64,000 nucleotides of DNA, taken from assembly GCA_934457145.1 (NCBI GenBank), contig CAKSHP010000005.1:1-64000 (forward strand). Reading direction: 5' to 3'. This document shows positions 26,093-34,277 of this stretch, piece after piece (position 1 is the stretch's first letter; each line of letters starts with the position of its first letter). The stretch is from an uncultured Clostridia bacterium. GTDB taxonomy: Bacteria > Bacillota > Clostridia > UBA1381 > UMGS1253. The translations under genes and the position numbers were made by a program. A model generated the notes under the pieces. It was given only the letters and a program-made list of their open reading frames with translations, had not been told where the DNA came from and made no database searches.

Positions 26093-26833
26093 ATGTCGGA
26101 TTGTATTAATATTTTAGGCGTTAATATATCAACGCTTACAATGCAGCAAACAGTTAAAAAAGCTCTTTCATTTTTGGAAGATGATAAAAATCATGTTGTG
26201 TTTACGCCTAATTCGGAAATAATTTACGAAGCATATAAAAATAAAGACTTTGCGGACATATTAAATTCGTCGGATATAAACACGGCGGACGGCATAGGGG
26301 TTGTGTATGCTTCAAAAATACTAAAACAGCCGCTGGCAGAAAGGGTTGCGGGGTTTGATTTTTTAAATGAGCTTATAAAAGCGGCGGCGCCGCTTAATAA
26401 AAAAGTGTTTTTGTTTGGCTCAAAGCCGGGCGTGGCGCAAAAGGCAGGAGAAACGCTTGAGAAAAAGTATCCCGGAATTGTTATATGCGGAATGCGAAAC
26501 GGATATTTTAAAGAAGAAGAAAGCGTGCAGATTGCAAATCAGATAAAAGAATCCGGCGCCGATATCGTGCTTGTTTGTCTCGGTGCGCCGAAACAGGAAA
26601 AGTGGATATATAAATATAAAGACATGGTCGGAGCAAAAATAATTATGGGCGCCGGCGGCAGTCTGGACGTTTTGGCGGGAACGGTTGAGCGTGCGCCTGA
26701 AAAATGGCAGAAGTTGGGACTTGAATGGGCATACAGACTAAAAAAAGAACCGAAACGGATAATGCGCATGACGGCGCTTCCCAAATTTGGCTTTACGGTG
26801 CTTTTCAAGGGCAGAAAATATATTAAAAAATAA
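26093..26833 (+). CDS. tagA: WecG/TagA/CpsF family glycosyltransferase
   Basis: The product is 246 residues, full length for the family, which transfers ManNAc (or a related sugar) to a lipid-linked GlcNAc in teichoic acid or exopolysaccharide assembly. Signature segments are FTPNSEIIYEA, DGIGVVYASK, ERVAGFDF (the conserved Arg/Asp region), KVFLFGSKPG, LVCLGAPKQEKWI and APEKWQKLGLEWAYRL. GAGGG precedes the ATG. No other teichoic acid gene is nearby; tmk follows after 38 bp and may share the transcript. Confidence 0.92.
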   Translation: MSDCINILGVNISTLTMQQTVKKALSFLEDDKNHVVFTPNSEIIYEAYKNKDFADILNSSDINTADGIGVVYASKILKQPLAERVAGFDFLNELIKAAAPLNKKVFLFGSKPGVAQKAGETLEKKYPGIVICGMRNGYFKEEESVQIANQIKESGADIVLVCLGAPKQEKWIYKYKDMVGAKIIMGAGGSLDVLAGTVERAPEKWQKLGLEWAYRLKKEPKRIMRMTALPKFGFTVLFKGRKYIKK

Positions 26834-26871
26834 AATCTTGCTTCAAACGAAAAAGGAAAGGAATAATTAAC

Positions 26872-27543
26872 ATGGGCAGACTCTTTGTTATTGAAGGGGT
26901 GGACGGCTCGGGAAAGGCAACTCAGAGCGAAAGGCTTTATACAAGGCTTAAAAACGAAAATTTATCGCCTTTAAAACTCACTTTCCCAGACTATGAAAGC
27001 ACATCGTCCGACATTGTGAAAAAATATCTTGCCGGCGAATTCGGAAAAAAAGCAAGCGATGTTGCGCCGAAAACCGCGTCAACGTTTTTTGCAATCGACA
27101 GATATGTGTCATATAAAACAAAGTGGGAAAAATTTTATAAAGACAACGGGATTATTATTGCCGACAGATACACAACCTCAAACATGATTCATCAGGCGTC
27201 TAAAATAGATGATGAAAGCAAAAAAGAGGAGTTTTTAAACTGGCTGGAGGATTTTGAATATAATATATATTCATTGCCGAGGCCGGATGTTACAATTTTT
27301 TTGGATGTTCCCGTTCAAATCGGATACGAAATAAGCAAAAACCGAAAAAATAAAATAAACGGCAGCGAAACTCTCGATATACATGAAAGCGACAGAGAGT
27401 ATATAAACAAAAGCTATGAAAATTCAAAGTTTATAGCAAAAAAATACGGCTGGGAAACAATTTGCTGCGTTAAAGATGAAAAAATGCGCACGATTGAGGA
27501 TATTCATGAGCAGATATATGAAATTATAAAAAAATATTTATAA
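26872..27543 (+). CDS. tmk: Thymidylate kinase
   Basis: The product is 223 residues. It phosphorylates dTMP to dTDP. The P-loop is GVDGSGKAT, the DRY motif lies in IIADRYTTSN, and the dTMP-site segment is FPDYESTSS. The LID region carries Lys/Arg (KNRKNKING). It belongs to the divergent clostridial group in which the LID is extended. A good AAGGAAAGG site precedes ATG 26872. It ends at a bidirectional terminator. Confidence 0.93.
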   Translation: MGRLFVIEGVDGSGKATQSERLYTRLKNENLSPLKLTFPDYESTSSDIVKKYLAGEFGKKASDVAPKTASTFFAIDRYVSYKTKWEKFYKDNGIIIADRYTTSNMIHQASKIDDESKKEEFLNWLEDFEYNIYSLPRPDVTIFLDVPVQIGYEISKNRKNKINGSETLDIHESDREYINKSYENSKFIAKKYGWETICCVKDEKMRTIEDIHEQIYEIIKKYL

Positions 27544-27554
27544 AATAATGCATA

Positions 27555-27600
27555 AAAACGGCGGGAGAAAAGCAATTTTGTTTTTCTCCCGCCGTTTTTT
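27555..27600. terminator. Bidirectional terminator between tmk and corA
   Basis: AAAACGGCGGGAGAAAA pairs with TTTTCTCCCGCCGTTTT, followed by T on either strand. Confidence 0.92.
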
Positions 27601-27620
27601 ATTTTAACTAAAGCCATTTT

Positions 27621-28466
27621 TTAAAGCCACTTTTTGCGTTTGAAAAACCATATCAGAAATATTACAAGCGCAATACTTACAAATATTATGCAGCCGTAGC
27701 CGTAGTGCCATTTTAGCTCCGGCATGTTTGTAAAATTCATACCGTACCACCCGGCTATAAGCGACAGCGGCAAAAATATAACGGTTACAACAGTGAAAAG
27801 CTGCATTAAATCGTTTTGACGTATTGCAAGCTGCGACTGATACGCTTCGCGCAGCTGACTGATTATTTCCTGAAGGTTTACAACAGTGTTTAAATATCGT
27901 TCGCTGCGGCTTTTCAGCGCCGAAAAACGCCTTACATATGCAGGAGAGACAATGCGGTTTTCGTTTTCACAAAGCTCGTCAAAAATCGACGAAAGCTGAC
28001 TGTAATAGCGTTTTAGCCTTAAAAGTTCCTTTCTGCGGTTTATCATCTGTTTTGTGTCTAAATTATTTGCGTTTGATAATATAAAATCTTCCTCATCGGA
28101 AAGAGTTTGCTCAAAGTTTTGCAAAAAATTTATATCACCTTTTAAAATGCGGGCAAAAAACAAATATAAAATGTGCGCCGGAGAGGAAAGCGGCTGCAAA
28201 TTCAGCTCGTTTAACGTTTTTGTCACTTTACTTTCCATGAAATCGTTTTCGCAAAAGAAAAACAAACCGATTTTATCAAAATATATCATAAGCTTTGCAG
28301 TGTCTCGCTTGTCGCTTTTTACATCGTAAAAATCAAATGCAAGAAGGTCAAAATCATCAAAACATTCAAAGCCCTCTGTCTGACATTCCTGTATGTAGTC
28401 AAATGCTTTTTTGTCCATAAGCGGCGCAGCGTCGCTTATATTTTCAAATTTAAAAATTTTATACAT
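27621..28466 (-). CDS. corA: CorA family magnesium/divalent cation channel
   Basis: The start at 28466 has GGAGGAAAAG upstream and gives 281 residues. A cytoplasmic alpha/beta domain and long stalk helix lead to two C-terminal membrane helices joined by the signature loop YGMNF. The C-terminus is the basic FFKRKKWL. It forms a pentameric Mg2+ channel. It overlaps the upstream regulator by 8 bp, so the two are cotranscribed. Confidence 0.9.
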   Translation of the reverse strand: MYKIFKFENISDAAPLMDKKAFDYIQECQTEGFECFDDFDLLAFDFYDVKSDKRDTAKLMIYFDKIGLFFFCENDFMESKVTKTLNELNLQPLSSPAHILYLFFARILKGDINFLQNFEQTLSDEEDFILSNANNLDTKQMINRRKELLRLKRYYSQLSSIFDELCENENRIVSPAYVRRFSALKSRSERYLNTVVNLQEIISQLREAYQSQLAIRQNDLMQLFTVVTVIFLPLSLIAGWYGMNFTNMPELKWHYGYGCIIFVSIALVIFLIWFFKRKKWL

Positions 28467-29658
28467 AATCTTTTCCTCCAGTGTCGGAATTTTGAATAAA
28501 CAAATCTTCACAGCCAAGCTTTAAAAGCGCGCATGCCAGCGAAAAGAGATAACAAAAATGCATGTCGGCGTTGTCGGTTTCTATATCAAAATCGTTTTTG
28601 GCTTTTTGGATGCGGTAAAGCACGGTGTTTGAATGAGTAAACATTTTTTGCGACGTTTTTTTAAGCGAACGGCTGCATATAAAATAGTTATACAAAGTCA
28701 GGCAAAATTCGCTTTTATTTTTAAGATCGTATTTAAAAAGACTGTTTATTTTGCTGTCTATCGGGAAATCTTTTTGCTTGTAAAGCTTTGCAAGCAAAAG
28801 ATAATCTCTTTCAAACGCAACGAAGCAGTCCCTTTTTAAAAAAGAGTCTGTGTTAAAAATATCGGATATTAACTTGTAGTGAATATACATATCAAAAAGC
28901 GCGCCGAGACGTTTTGAAACAATAATTTTTAACTTAAACTCGTTTGCAAGCAAATTAAGATTATATATGTCACTGTCCTCATGAATAAATAAAATAATTT
29001 GGTTTCTGTATAAAAACGGGTGCGCGCCGTGAAAATACAGATTTATTTTATCTTTCACAAATCCGGAGGAGCTGTCGTGCTCAATACTTTTGCAAAAGTC
29101 AATAACAGCAAAACGGCTCGGCGAAAAATGCGAAAGGTATGTTCCGCCGACCTGAATATCAAAAATATTTTTGTCGGAAAACTTGCCACCGAGTAAGTCT
29201 TCCAAAATCTCCTGGGATGTGCTGTTGGCACTGTCACAGCAGTGAAGCTCAAGATAAAGCTGTTTTGCCAAAAGCGATTCGCAAAACAAAAAATCTTCGG
29301 ATTTCGGGATTGCATCTTCGGCGCTTTTAAAAATATATAATATATATCCCAAAAGAACGCCGCCGCTTGAAAGGCTTGCAACATATAAGTTGTTTTCACC
29401 CATGCAAATCCAAAAATGATTTTTGTTTTCGTTTAATTTTTCGGCAATCTGCGTACATGCCGAAAACGAAAGCTCGCTGTGGCGCACGGCGGTTTTATAG
29501 GCAGCGTCTGCATAGTTTAAATACGAATATGAGCAAACAATGTGAAAGGCACAGTCTGTTATAATAATCGGACACAAAAACTCCTCGCCGACGCTCTTTG
29601 CAAGCTCGTTTAGTGAGTTGTCGCAAAAAAACGACGACAGAATCTTATCTTTGTTCAT
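28459..29658 (-). CDS. PucR-type helix-turn-helix transcriptional regulator
   Basis: The product is 399 residues with GGAGGTG before ATG 29658. The C-terminal 60 residues form the PucR/CdaR HTH (RSLKKTSQKMFTHSNTVLYR, then IQKAKNDFDI). The N-terminal part (about 1-150) resembles a GAF/PAS-like sensor and the middle a GGDEF-like remnant, as in CdaR proteins; no ligand residue is recognisable. The direct coupling to corA suggests it could regulate cation transport, but the signal is unknown. Confidence 0.8.
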   Translation of the reverse strand: MNKDKILSSFFCDNSLNELAKSVGEEFLCPIIITDCAFHIVCSYSYLNYADAAYKTAVRHSELSFSACTQIAEKLNENKNHFWICMGENNLYVASLSSGGVLLGYILYIFKSAEDAIPKSEDFLFCESLLAKQLYLELHCCDSANSTSQEILEDLLGGKFSDKNIFDIQVGGTYLSHFSPSRFAVIDFCKSIEHDSSSGFVKDKINLYFHGAHPFLYRNQIILFIHEDSDIYNLNLLANEFKLKIIVSKRLGALFDMYIHYKLISDIFNTDSFLKRDCFVAFERDYLLLAKLYKQKDFPIDSKINSLFKYDLKNKSEFCLTLYNYFICSRSLKKTSQKMFTHSNTVLYRIQKAKNDFDIETDNADMHFCYLFSLACALLKLGCEDLFIQNSDTGGKDYV

Positions 29659-29720
29659 AGCGCACCTCCGATTTGTGCTGCGGGCACAAATAAATTTGAT
29701 TAAATTATACTCTTATAACG

Positions 29721-29748
29721 TTGATTTGTCAAGAAAAATGAGTATAAT
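29721..29748 (+). promoter_or_regulatory. Promoter candidate upstream of hsp20
   Basis: TTGATT (29721-29726) and TATAAT (29743-29748) with a 16 bp spacer. No CIRCE or CtsR operator is visible in the following 130 bp leader. Confidence 0.5.
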
Positions 29749-29812
29749 AATAATTGTAAAAAGGAAATGAAGAAAATAAAGAATAAGAAGATAAAAAACG
29801 GAGATGATACCA

Positions 29813-29860
29813 ATGGAAATAAAGAAGAATATAAAAAGCGGTAAAAAGAAAAATGCATAA
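29813..29860 (+). CDS. Possible 15-residue lysine-rich leader peptide
   Basis: An ATG with CGGAG about 9 nt upstream opens MEIKKNIKSGKKKNA and ends 20 bp before the hsp20 start. It lies inside the hsp20 leader. Chance occurrence in A-rich DNA is quite possible. Confidence 0.25.
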   Translation: MEIKKNIKSGKKKNA

Positions 29861-29880
29861 CCAAAAGTGGAGGTGTTATT

Positions 29881-30330
29881 ATGTTTGAACTCAGCAGAAG
29901 AAATAATAATAAAGCTTTATATAATCCTTTTAAAGAAATGGACGAATTTGAAAAACGGTTTTTTGCAGAGCCGTTCGGATTTTTCACAAACGGCATGTTA
30001 GATGAATTTAAAACCGACATTAAAGACGAAGGCGACCGCTTTGAACTTGAAGCCGATTTGCCCGGCTTTGATAAAAAAGATATTCACCTAGATATTGACG
30101 GCGACTGTCTTAAAATCAGTGCCGAACGTCATTCGGAGCATGAAGAAAAAGACAAGAAAGGCAAATATGTAAGGTGTGAGCGTTCCTATGGCTCATATGC
30201 AAGAGAGTTTGACTTGTCAAACGTTAAGGCAGATGAAATAAAAGCCAAATACGAAAACGGCGTGCTTAAGCTTACATTGCCGAAAAAGCAGCAGATAATA
30301 TCTGCGCCGAAACATCTTGAAATTGAATAA
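29881..30330 (+). CDS. Hsp20/alpha-crystallin small heat shock protein
   Basis: The product is 149 residues, the normal size. A short N-terminal region leads to an alpha-crystallin domain (about 42-140) with FELEADLPGFDKKDIHLDID and the family hallmark EFDLSNVKADEIKAKYENG followed by VLKLTLPK. It prevents aggregation of unfolding proteins without ATP. GGAGGTG precedes the ATG. The gene is monocistronic. Confidence 0.95.
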   Translation: MFELSRRNNNKALYNPFKEMDEFEKRFFAEPFGFFTNGMLDEFKTDIKDEGDRFELEADLPGFDKKDIHLDIDGDCLKISAERHSEHEEKDKKGKYVRCERSYGSYAREFDLSNVKADEIKAKYENGVLKLTLPKKQQIISAPKHLEIE

Positions 30331-30338
30331 ATATAAGA

Positions 30339-30378
30339 TATACTCTAAAGCACATTTGCTTTAGGGTATATTTTTTTG
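30339..30378 (+). terminator. Terminator after hsp20
   Basis: ATATACTCTAAAGCA pairs with TGCTTTAGGGTATAT around CATT, followed by seven T. Confidence 0.87.
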
Positions 30379-30393
30379 TCTGTATATTTTTTC

Positions 30394-30422
30394 TTGTAAA
30401 AACGCTTTATATATGGTATACT
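30394..30422 (+). promoter_or_regulatory. Sigma-A promoter of mutS2
   Basis: TTGTAA (30394-30399) and TATACT (30417-30422), 17 bp spacer; the leader is about 25 nt. Confidence 0.6.
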
Positions 30423-30452
30423 TTAAATATAAAATTATTAAGGAAGATTATT

Positions 30453-32843
30453 ATGACAAAGATCAGAAAAAATAAAGCACTTACCATACTTGAATTTGAT
30501 AAAATTCTTGACATTTTAGCGGAGTTTACATCAAACGACGCCGTTAAAGAAAAAATATATAACCTTACCCCCTCAAAAGATAAAGATGAGGCAGAGGCGC
30601 TTCAAAGCGAAACAACTCAGGCGCAGACCTATATTTTAAAATACGGTTCATGTCCGAATCTTGCGGTGCCGCCGGTTATAAACAGCGTAAGGCGCTGCGA
30701 AGTAGGCGGAGTGCTTTCAATGCGCGAGCTTTTAAACATTGCCTCTGTGCTCTACACTGCGCGAAACGCAAAAAAATATCTTGAAAACGCAAAACAAGAC
30801 GAAAGCGGAACACTTTTTTTAATTGCCTCAAGCCTTACGGACGTAAAAATGCTTGAACAGCAGATAAAAATGTGTATCATATCTGAAGAAGAGGTTGCCG
30901 ACGGGGCAAGCGGCGAGCTTTTGTCGATACGAAGAAAAATGAGCAGTTTAAAAGACAAAATAAAAGATATTTTAGACAGCTATATCCATTCTTCAAAATA
31001 TATAAAATATCTTCAGGAGCCTATCGTTACAATGCGTTCGGACAGATACGTGATACCGGTTAAAAGCGAAAACCGAAACGAAATATCGGGCGTTGTGCAT
31101 GATACATCTTCAACCGGGGCAACCGTGTTTATAGAGCCGATGAGCGTTGTGAACGCAAATAATGAAATCCGCGATTTAAAAGGCAAGGAACAGGCGGAAA
31201 TTGAAAGAATTCTGGCGCAGCTTTCATCTCAGGTCAGCGAATATAAATCAGAAATTGAAACCAACTATTATCAGCTTTGCGAGTTGGACTTTATTTTCTG
31301 CAAGGCAAAGCTTTCTTTAAAATACAATGCCACAGAGGCAAAAATCAACGACAGCGGAGAAATTTATTTAAAAAAGGCGCGCCATCCTTTAATAGATTCA
31401 AAAAACGTTGTTGCAAACGACATATACCTTGGCGGCGATTTTGACACGCTTGTTATAACCGGTCCGAACACGGGCGGAAAAACCGTCACGCTAAAGACAA
31501 TAGGTTTGTTTTGCATTATGGCGGCTGCCGGACTTCATATACCGGCTTTGGACAATTCAAAGGTGAGCGTGTTTAACAAGATATGGGCTGATATCGGCGA
31601 CGAACAAAGTATTGAGCAGAGCCTTTCAACCTTTTCGTCACACATGAAAAACATCGTAAACATCGTAAATCATATAGATTCAAAATCGCTTGCGCTTTTT
31701 GACGAGCTTGGCGCCGGAACCGATCCGACAGAGGGAGCGGCTCTTGCCGTTTCCGTGCTTGAATATCTAAGGCTTTACGGGGCAAAGTGCGCCGCAACAA
31801 CGCACTACAGCGAGCTTAAAACCTTTGCGCTCACAACGCCGGGAGTGTGCAATGCGTCGTGTGAATTTGATATAAAAACCCTTAACCCGACATATAAGCT
31901 TTTAATCGGAGTGCCGGGCAAATCGAATGCGTTTGCGATATCTGCAAAGCTCGGATTAAATAAAACTATTATTGAAAGCGCAAAATCAATGATGACTAAA
32001 GACAATCTGCGCTTTGAGGATTTGATAAGCAGCATAGAGGAAAAGCGCCGCCTTGCTGAAAAGGAGGCACAAACCGCACAGGCACTGCGAAGCGAAATTG
32101 CAAAACTAAACGAAGAAGCTAAAAACCAAAAGGAAAAGCTTGAAAAAAGCCGCGAAAAAATCCTTGACGAAGCGCGCCGCGAGGCAAAAAGAATTGTTGC
32201 CGGCGCAAAAGACGAATGTTCAAAAATAGTGCGCGAGGCAAACAAGCTTCAGAAAAGCGGGATAAACGCAAAGCAGATTGAAAAAATAAAAAGCGGATTA
32301 AAAAAGAAAGAAAACGAGATTGATGAGTCGTTTTCCGATGTTTTGCGCCCCAAGGTTCAAAGCCATGCGCCGAAAACAGTAAAAGAGGGCGACAGTGTGG
32401 AGGTTTTAAGCCTTTCGCAGATTGCAACAGTGCTTTCGCCGCCCGACAAAGACAAAAACGTTTATGTACAGGCAGGACCTTTGAAAATCAGCGTTAAGCT
32501 CGACGGTCTGCGTCTTGTGACGCAAAATGCGCCGCAGACAAAGAAAACAAAAACCGATTATGCCGCAATGGCTAAAACATATGTTTCAAAAAAAGCAAAT
32601 ATTAAATCCGAAATAGACCTCAGGGGAATGACGCTGGAGGAGGCGCTTCTGGAAACCGACCAGTTTATTTCCGACGCTTATGTTGCGGGACTGACGCAGA
32701 TAAGTATTATTCATGGCAAGGGAACAGGCGTTTTAAGAGCCGGAATATCGGATATGCTGAAACGCCATAAGCTTGTAAAAAGCTACAGGCTCGGAAAATA
32801 CGGCGAAGGAGAAACAGGTGTTACCATAGCGGAATTAAAATAA
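30453..32843 (+). CDS. mutS2: MutS2 (RqcU-type) ATPase and Smr endonuclease
   Basis: The product is 796 residues, full length. It has a MutS core and clamp, the ATPase with Walker A GPNTGGKT (about residue 337), SLSTFSSHM, Walker B LALFDELGAGTDP and TTHYSELK, then a long Lys/Glu coiled coil, a KOW-like segment and a C-terminal Smr domain (EIDLRGMTLEEAL, IIHGKGTGVLR). MutS2 acts on collided ribosomes and/or on recombination intermediates, not in mismatch repair. AGGAAG precedes the ATG. Together with rqcP at 46.2 kb, this suggests the organism has ribosome quality control. Confidence 0.96.
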   Translation: MTKIRKNKALTILEFDKILDILAEFTSNDAVKEKIYNLTPSKDKDEAEALQSETTQAQTYILKYGSCPNLAVPPVINSVRRCEVGGVLSMRELLNIASVLYTARNAKKYLENAKQDESGTLFLIASSLTDVKMLEQQIKMCIISEEEVADGASGELLSIRRKMSSLKDKIKDILDSYIHSSKYIKYLQEPIVTMRSDRYVIPVKSENRNEISGVVHDTSSTGATVFIEPMSVVNANNEIRDLKGKEQAEIERILAQLSSQVSEYKSEIETNYYQLCELDFIFCKAKLSLKYNATEAKINDSGEIYLKKARHPLIDSKNVVANDIYLGGDFDTLVITGPNTGGKTVTLKTIGLFCIMAAAGLHIPALDNSKVSVFNKIWADIGDEQSIEQSLSTFSSHMKNIVNIVNHIDSKSLALFDELGAGTDPTEGAALAVSVLEYLRLYGAKCAATTHYSELKTFALTTPGVCNASCEFDIKTLNPTYKLLIGVPGKSNAFAISAKLGLNKTIIESAKSMMTKDNLRFEDLISSIEEKRRLAEKEAQTAQALRSEIAKLNEEAKNQKEKLEKSREKILDEARREAKRIVAGAKDECSKIVREANKLQKSGINAKQIEKIKSGLKKKENEIDESFSDVLRPKVQSHAPKTVKEGDSVEVLSLSQIATVLSPPDKDKNVYVQAGPLKISVKLDGLRLVTQNAPQTKKTKTDYAAMAKTYVSKKANIKSEIDLRGMTLEEALLETDQFISDAYVAGLTQISIIHGKGTGVLRAGISDMLKRHKLVKSYRLGKYGEGETGVTIAELK

Positions 32844-32864
32844 TCACAATATTTTTGCAAAATG

Positions 32865-32893
32865 TTGACTTTTTTGTTAATAACAGATATAAT
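32865..32893 (+). promoter_or_regulatory. Sigma-A promoter of the phosphoesterase gene
   Basis: TTGACT (32865-32870) and TATAAT (32888-32893) with a 17 bp spacer; the start codon is 31 bp further. Confidence 0.75.
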
Positions 32894-32923
32894 ATTGTTA
32901 AATGAAAAGTGCGGAGGGAAAAC

Positions 32924-33994
32924 ATGAGCAAAATAATAAGTGATTTATACGGGTGCGACTTTGTTATAGATTTGGGCGAAAAAAGAAAAAAGATAAAGCT
33001 TTTGCAGCTTACCGATATGCAGGTTATTGACTCATCGCAAAGAAGAACGCCGGAGCGGCTGCGACCGGACGAGATAAAAGCGTGGGCGCCGGAAAATTTT
33101 GATGCGCTTTGCGGCAATCATATCCGTTCGCTTGTATCGCAAACGAAGCCTGATTTAATATTTATCACGGGAGATATTGTGTATGGTTCGTTTGATGATA
33201 AGGGCAGCACTTTAAAGTGGTTTTGCAAGTTTATGGACTCGCTTGAAATTCCGTGGGCGCCGGTGTTCGGCAATCACGACAACGAATCAAAAATGGGGGT
33301 TGCATGGCAGTGTGAGCAGTTTGAAAAAAGCAAATACTGCGTGTTTAAAAGAGGAGAAGTGTCCGGCAACGGCAACTACACGGTCGGAATTTTATCAGAG
33401 GGAAAGCTTGTGCGCGCACTGCACATGACAGACTCAAACGGCTGCGCAGCAGGCGATGATAAAGACGTTATAAAGGCTGAAATAATATGTCATGACCAAA
33501 TAGAGCTTATAAAGAAAAAAACGCAGCTTATACAAAGCAAGTGCAATGCGAAAATCCCGGCATTTCTTGCTTTTCATATACCTACAAAGGAATTTGAGGA
33601 AGCGGAAAAGCATAACGGATACATAACAGACAGCCGAAAGTTTTACACAATCGGCGTGGATGTCGGGCAAAAAAACGGCGATTTCGGGTTTAAACTTGAA
33701 GATTATGAGAGCATAAAAACTCCCGCTGATTTTATCGATACTTTAAAAGAGTGCAATATTGACGGGGTTTTTACAGGTCATTGCCATAATATATGCACGT
33801 GTATTGAATACGAAAATATTCGCTGGGTTTTCGGGCTTAAAACCGGTCAGTACGATTATCACATACCGGGGCAAATCGGGGCAACGCTTGTCACGCTTGA
33901 CGGCAAAGACTTTGATGTTTTGCATGTGCCGTCGCTTGTGGCATATGGACCGTTTCCCGGAAAAGCAAAAATGTTTAATAATTTCTTTACATAG
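32924..33994 (+). CDS. Calcineurin-like metallophosphoesterase
   Basis: The ATG at 32924 has GGAGGG 8 nt upstream and gives 356 residues. Dimetal motifs are visible in order: LLQLTDMQV (variant of D-x-H with Gln in place of His), FITGDIV (GD), FGNHDNE (GNHD), LAFHIPTKEF and TGHCHN (GHxH). There is no signal peptide, so it is cytosolic. The family cleaves phosphomonoesters or diesters; the substrate is not apparent. The D-x-Q substitution occurs in some homologues, from memory, and would alter one metal ligand. Confidence 0.85.
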   Translation: MSKIISDLYGCDFVIDLGEKRKKIKLLQLTDMQVIDSSQRRTPERLRPDEIKAWAPENFDALCGNHIRSLVSQTKPDLIFITGDIVYGSFDDKGSTLKWFCKFMDSLEIPWAPVFGNHDNESKMGVAWQCEQFEKSKYCVFKRGEVSGNGNYTVGILSEGKLVRALHMTDSNGCAAGDDKDVIKAEIICHDQIELIKKKTQLIQSKCNAKIPAFLAFHIPTKEFEEAEKHNGYITDSRKFYTIGVDVGQKNGDFGFKLEDYESIKTPADFIDTLKECNIDGVFTGHCHNICTCIEYENIRWVFGLKTGQYDYHIPGQIGATLVTLDGKDFDVLHVPSLVAYGPFPGKAKMFNNFFT

Positions 33995-34061
33995 AATAAA
34001 AAAATACGGCGGTGCAGCAGCATTGCCGTATTTTTACATGGTTTTCCAATAATAAAAATGA

Positions 34062-34090
34062 TTGACAATCGAGAAAATATATGTTATACT
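34062..34090 (+). promoter_or_regulatory. Consensus promoter of the RHS island with long leader
   Basis: TTGACA (34062-34067) and TATACT (34085-34090) are spaced by 17 bp. The leader to 34278 is about 180 nt and ends with a GCC-GAAA-GGC tetraloop hairpin (34251-34260) that touches the ribosome binding site. A GGAGGCGA motif at 34111 precedes only a two-codon frame. Confidence 0.75.
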
Positions 34091-34277
34091 GAAGATACAA
34101 AATATCAAAAGGAGGCGATTTTTGAAATAAAATAAATAAAAACAGCAAAAACTCAGTAATTTTTCCATGGCACACGATTGTAAGGTTGAGGGGGTAGAAG
34201 AAATTTGCCGCAAAAGCATTATACCTAAAAGCGTGCAGATGCTTCTTGAAGCCGAAAGGCGAAAGGATGGTATGTTT

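Noticed and set aside
34167..34277. Upstream extension of the RHS frame from ATG 34167
   Set aside because: No ribosome binding site precedes it and a normal signal peptide starts at 34278 behind AAAGGA.
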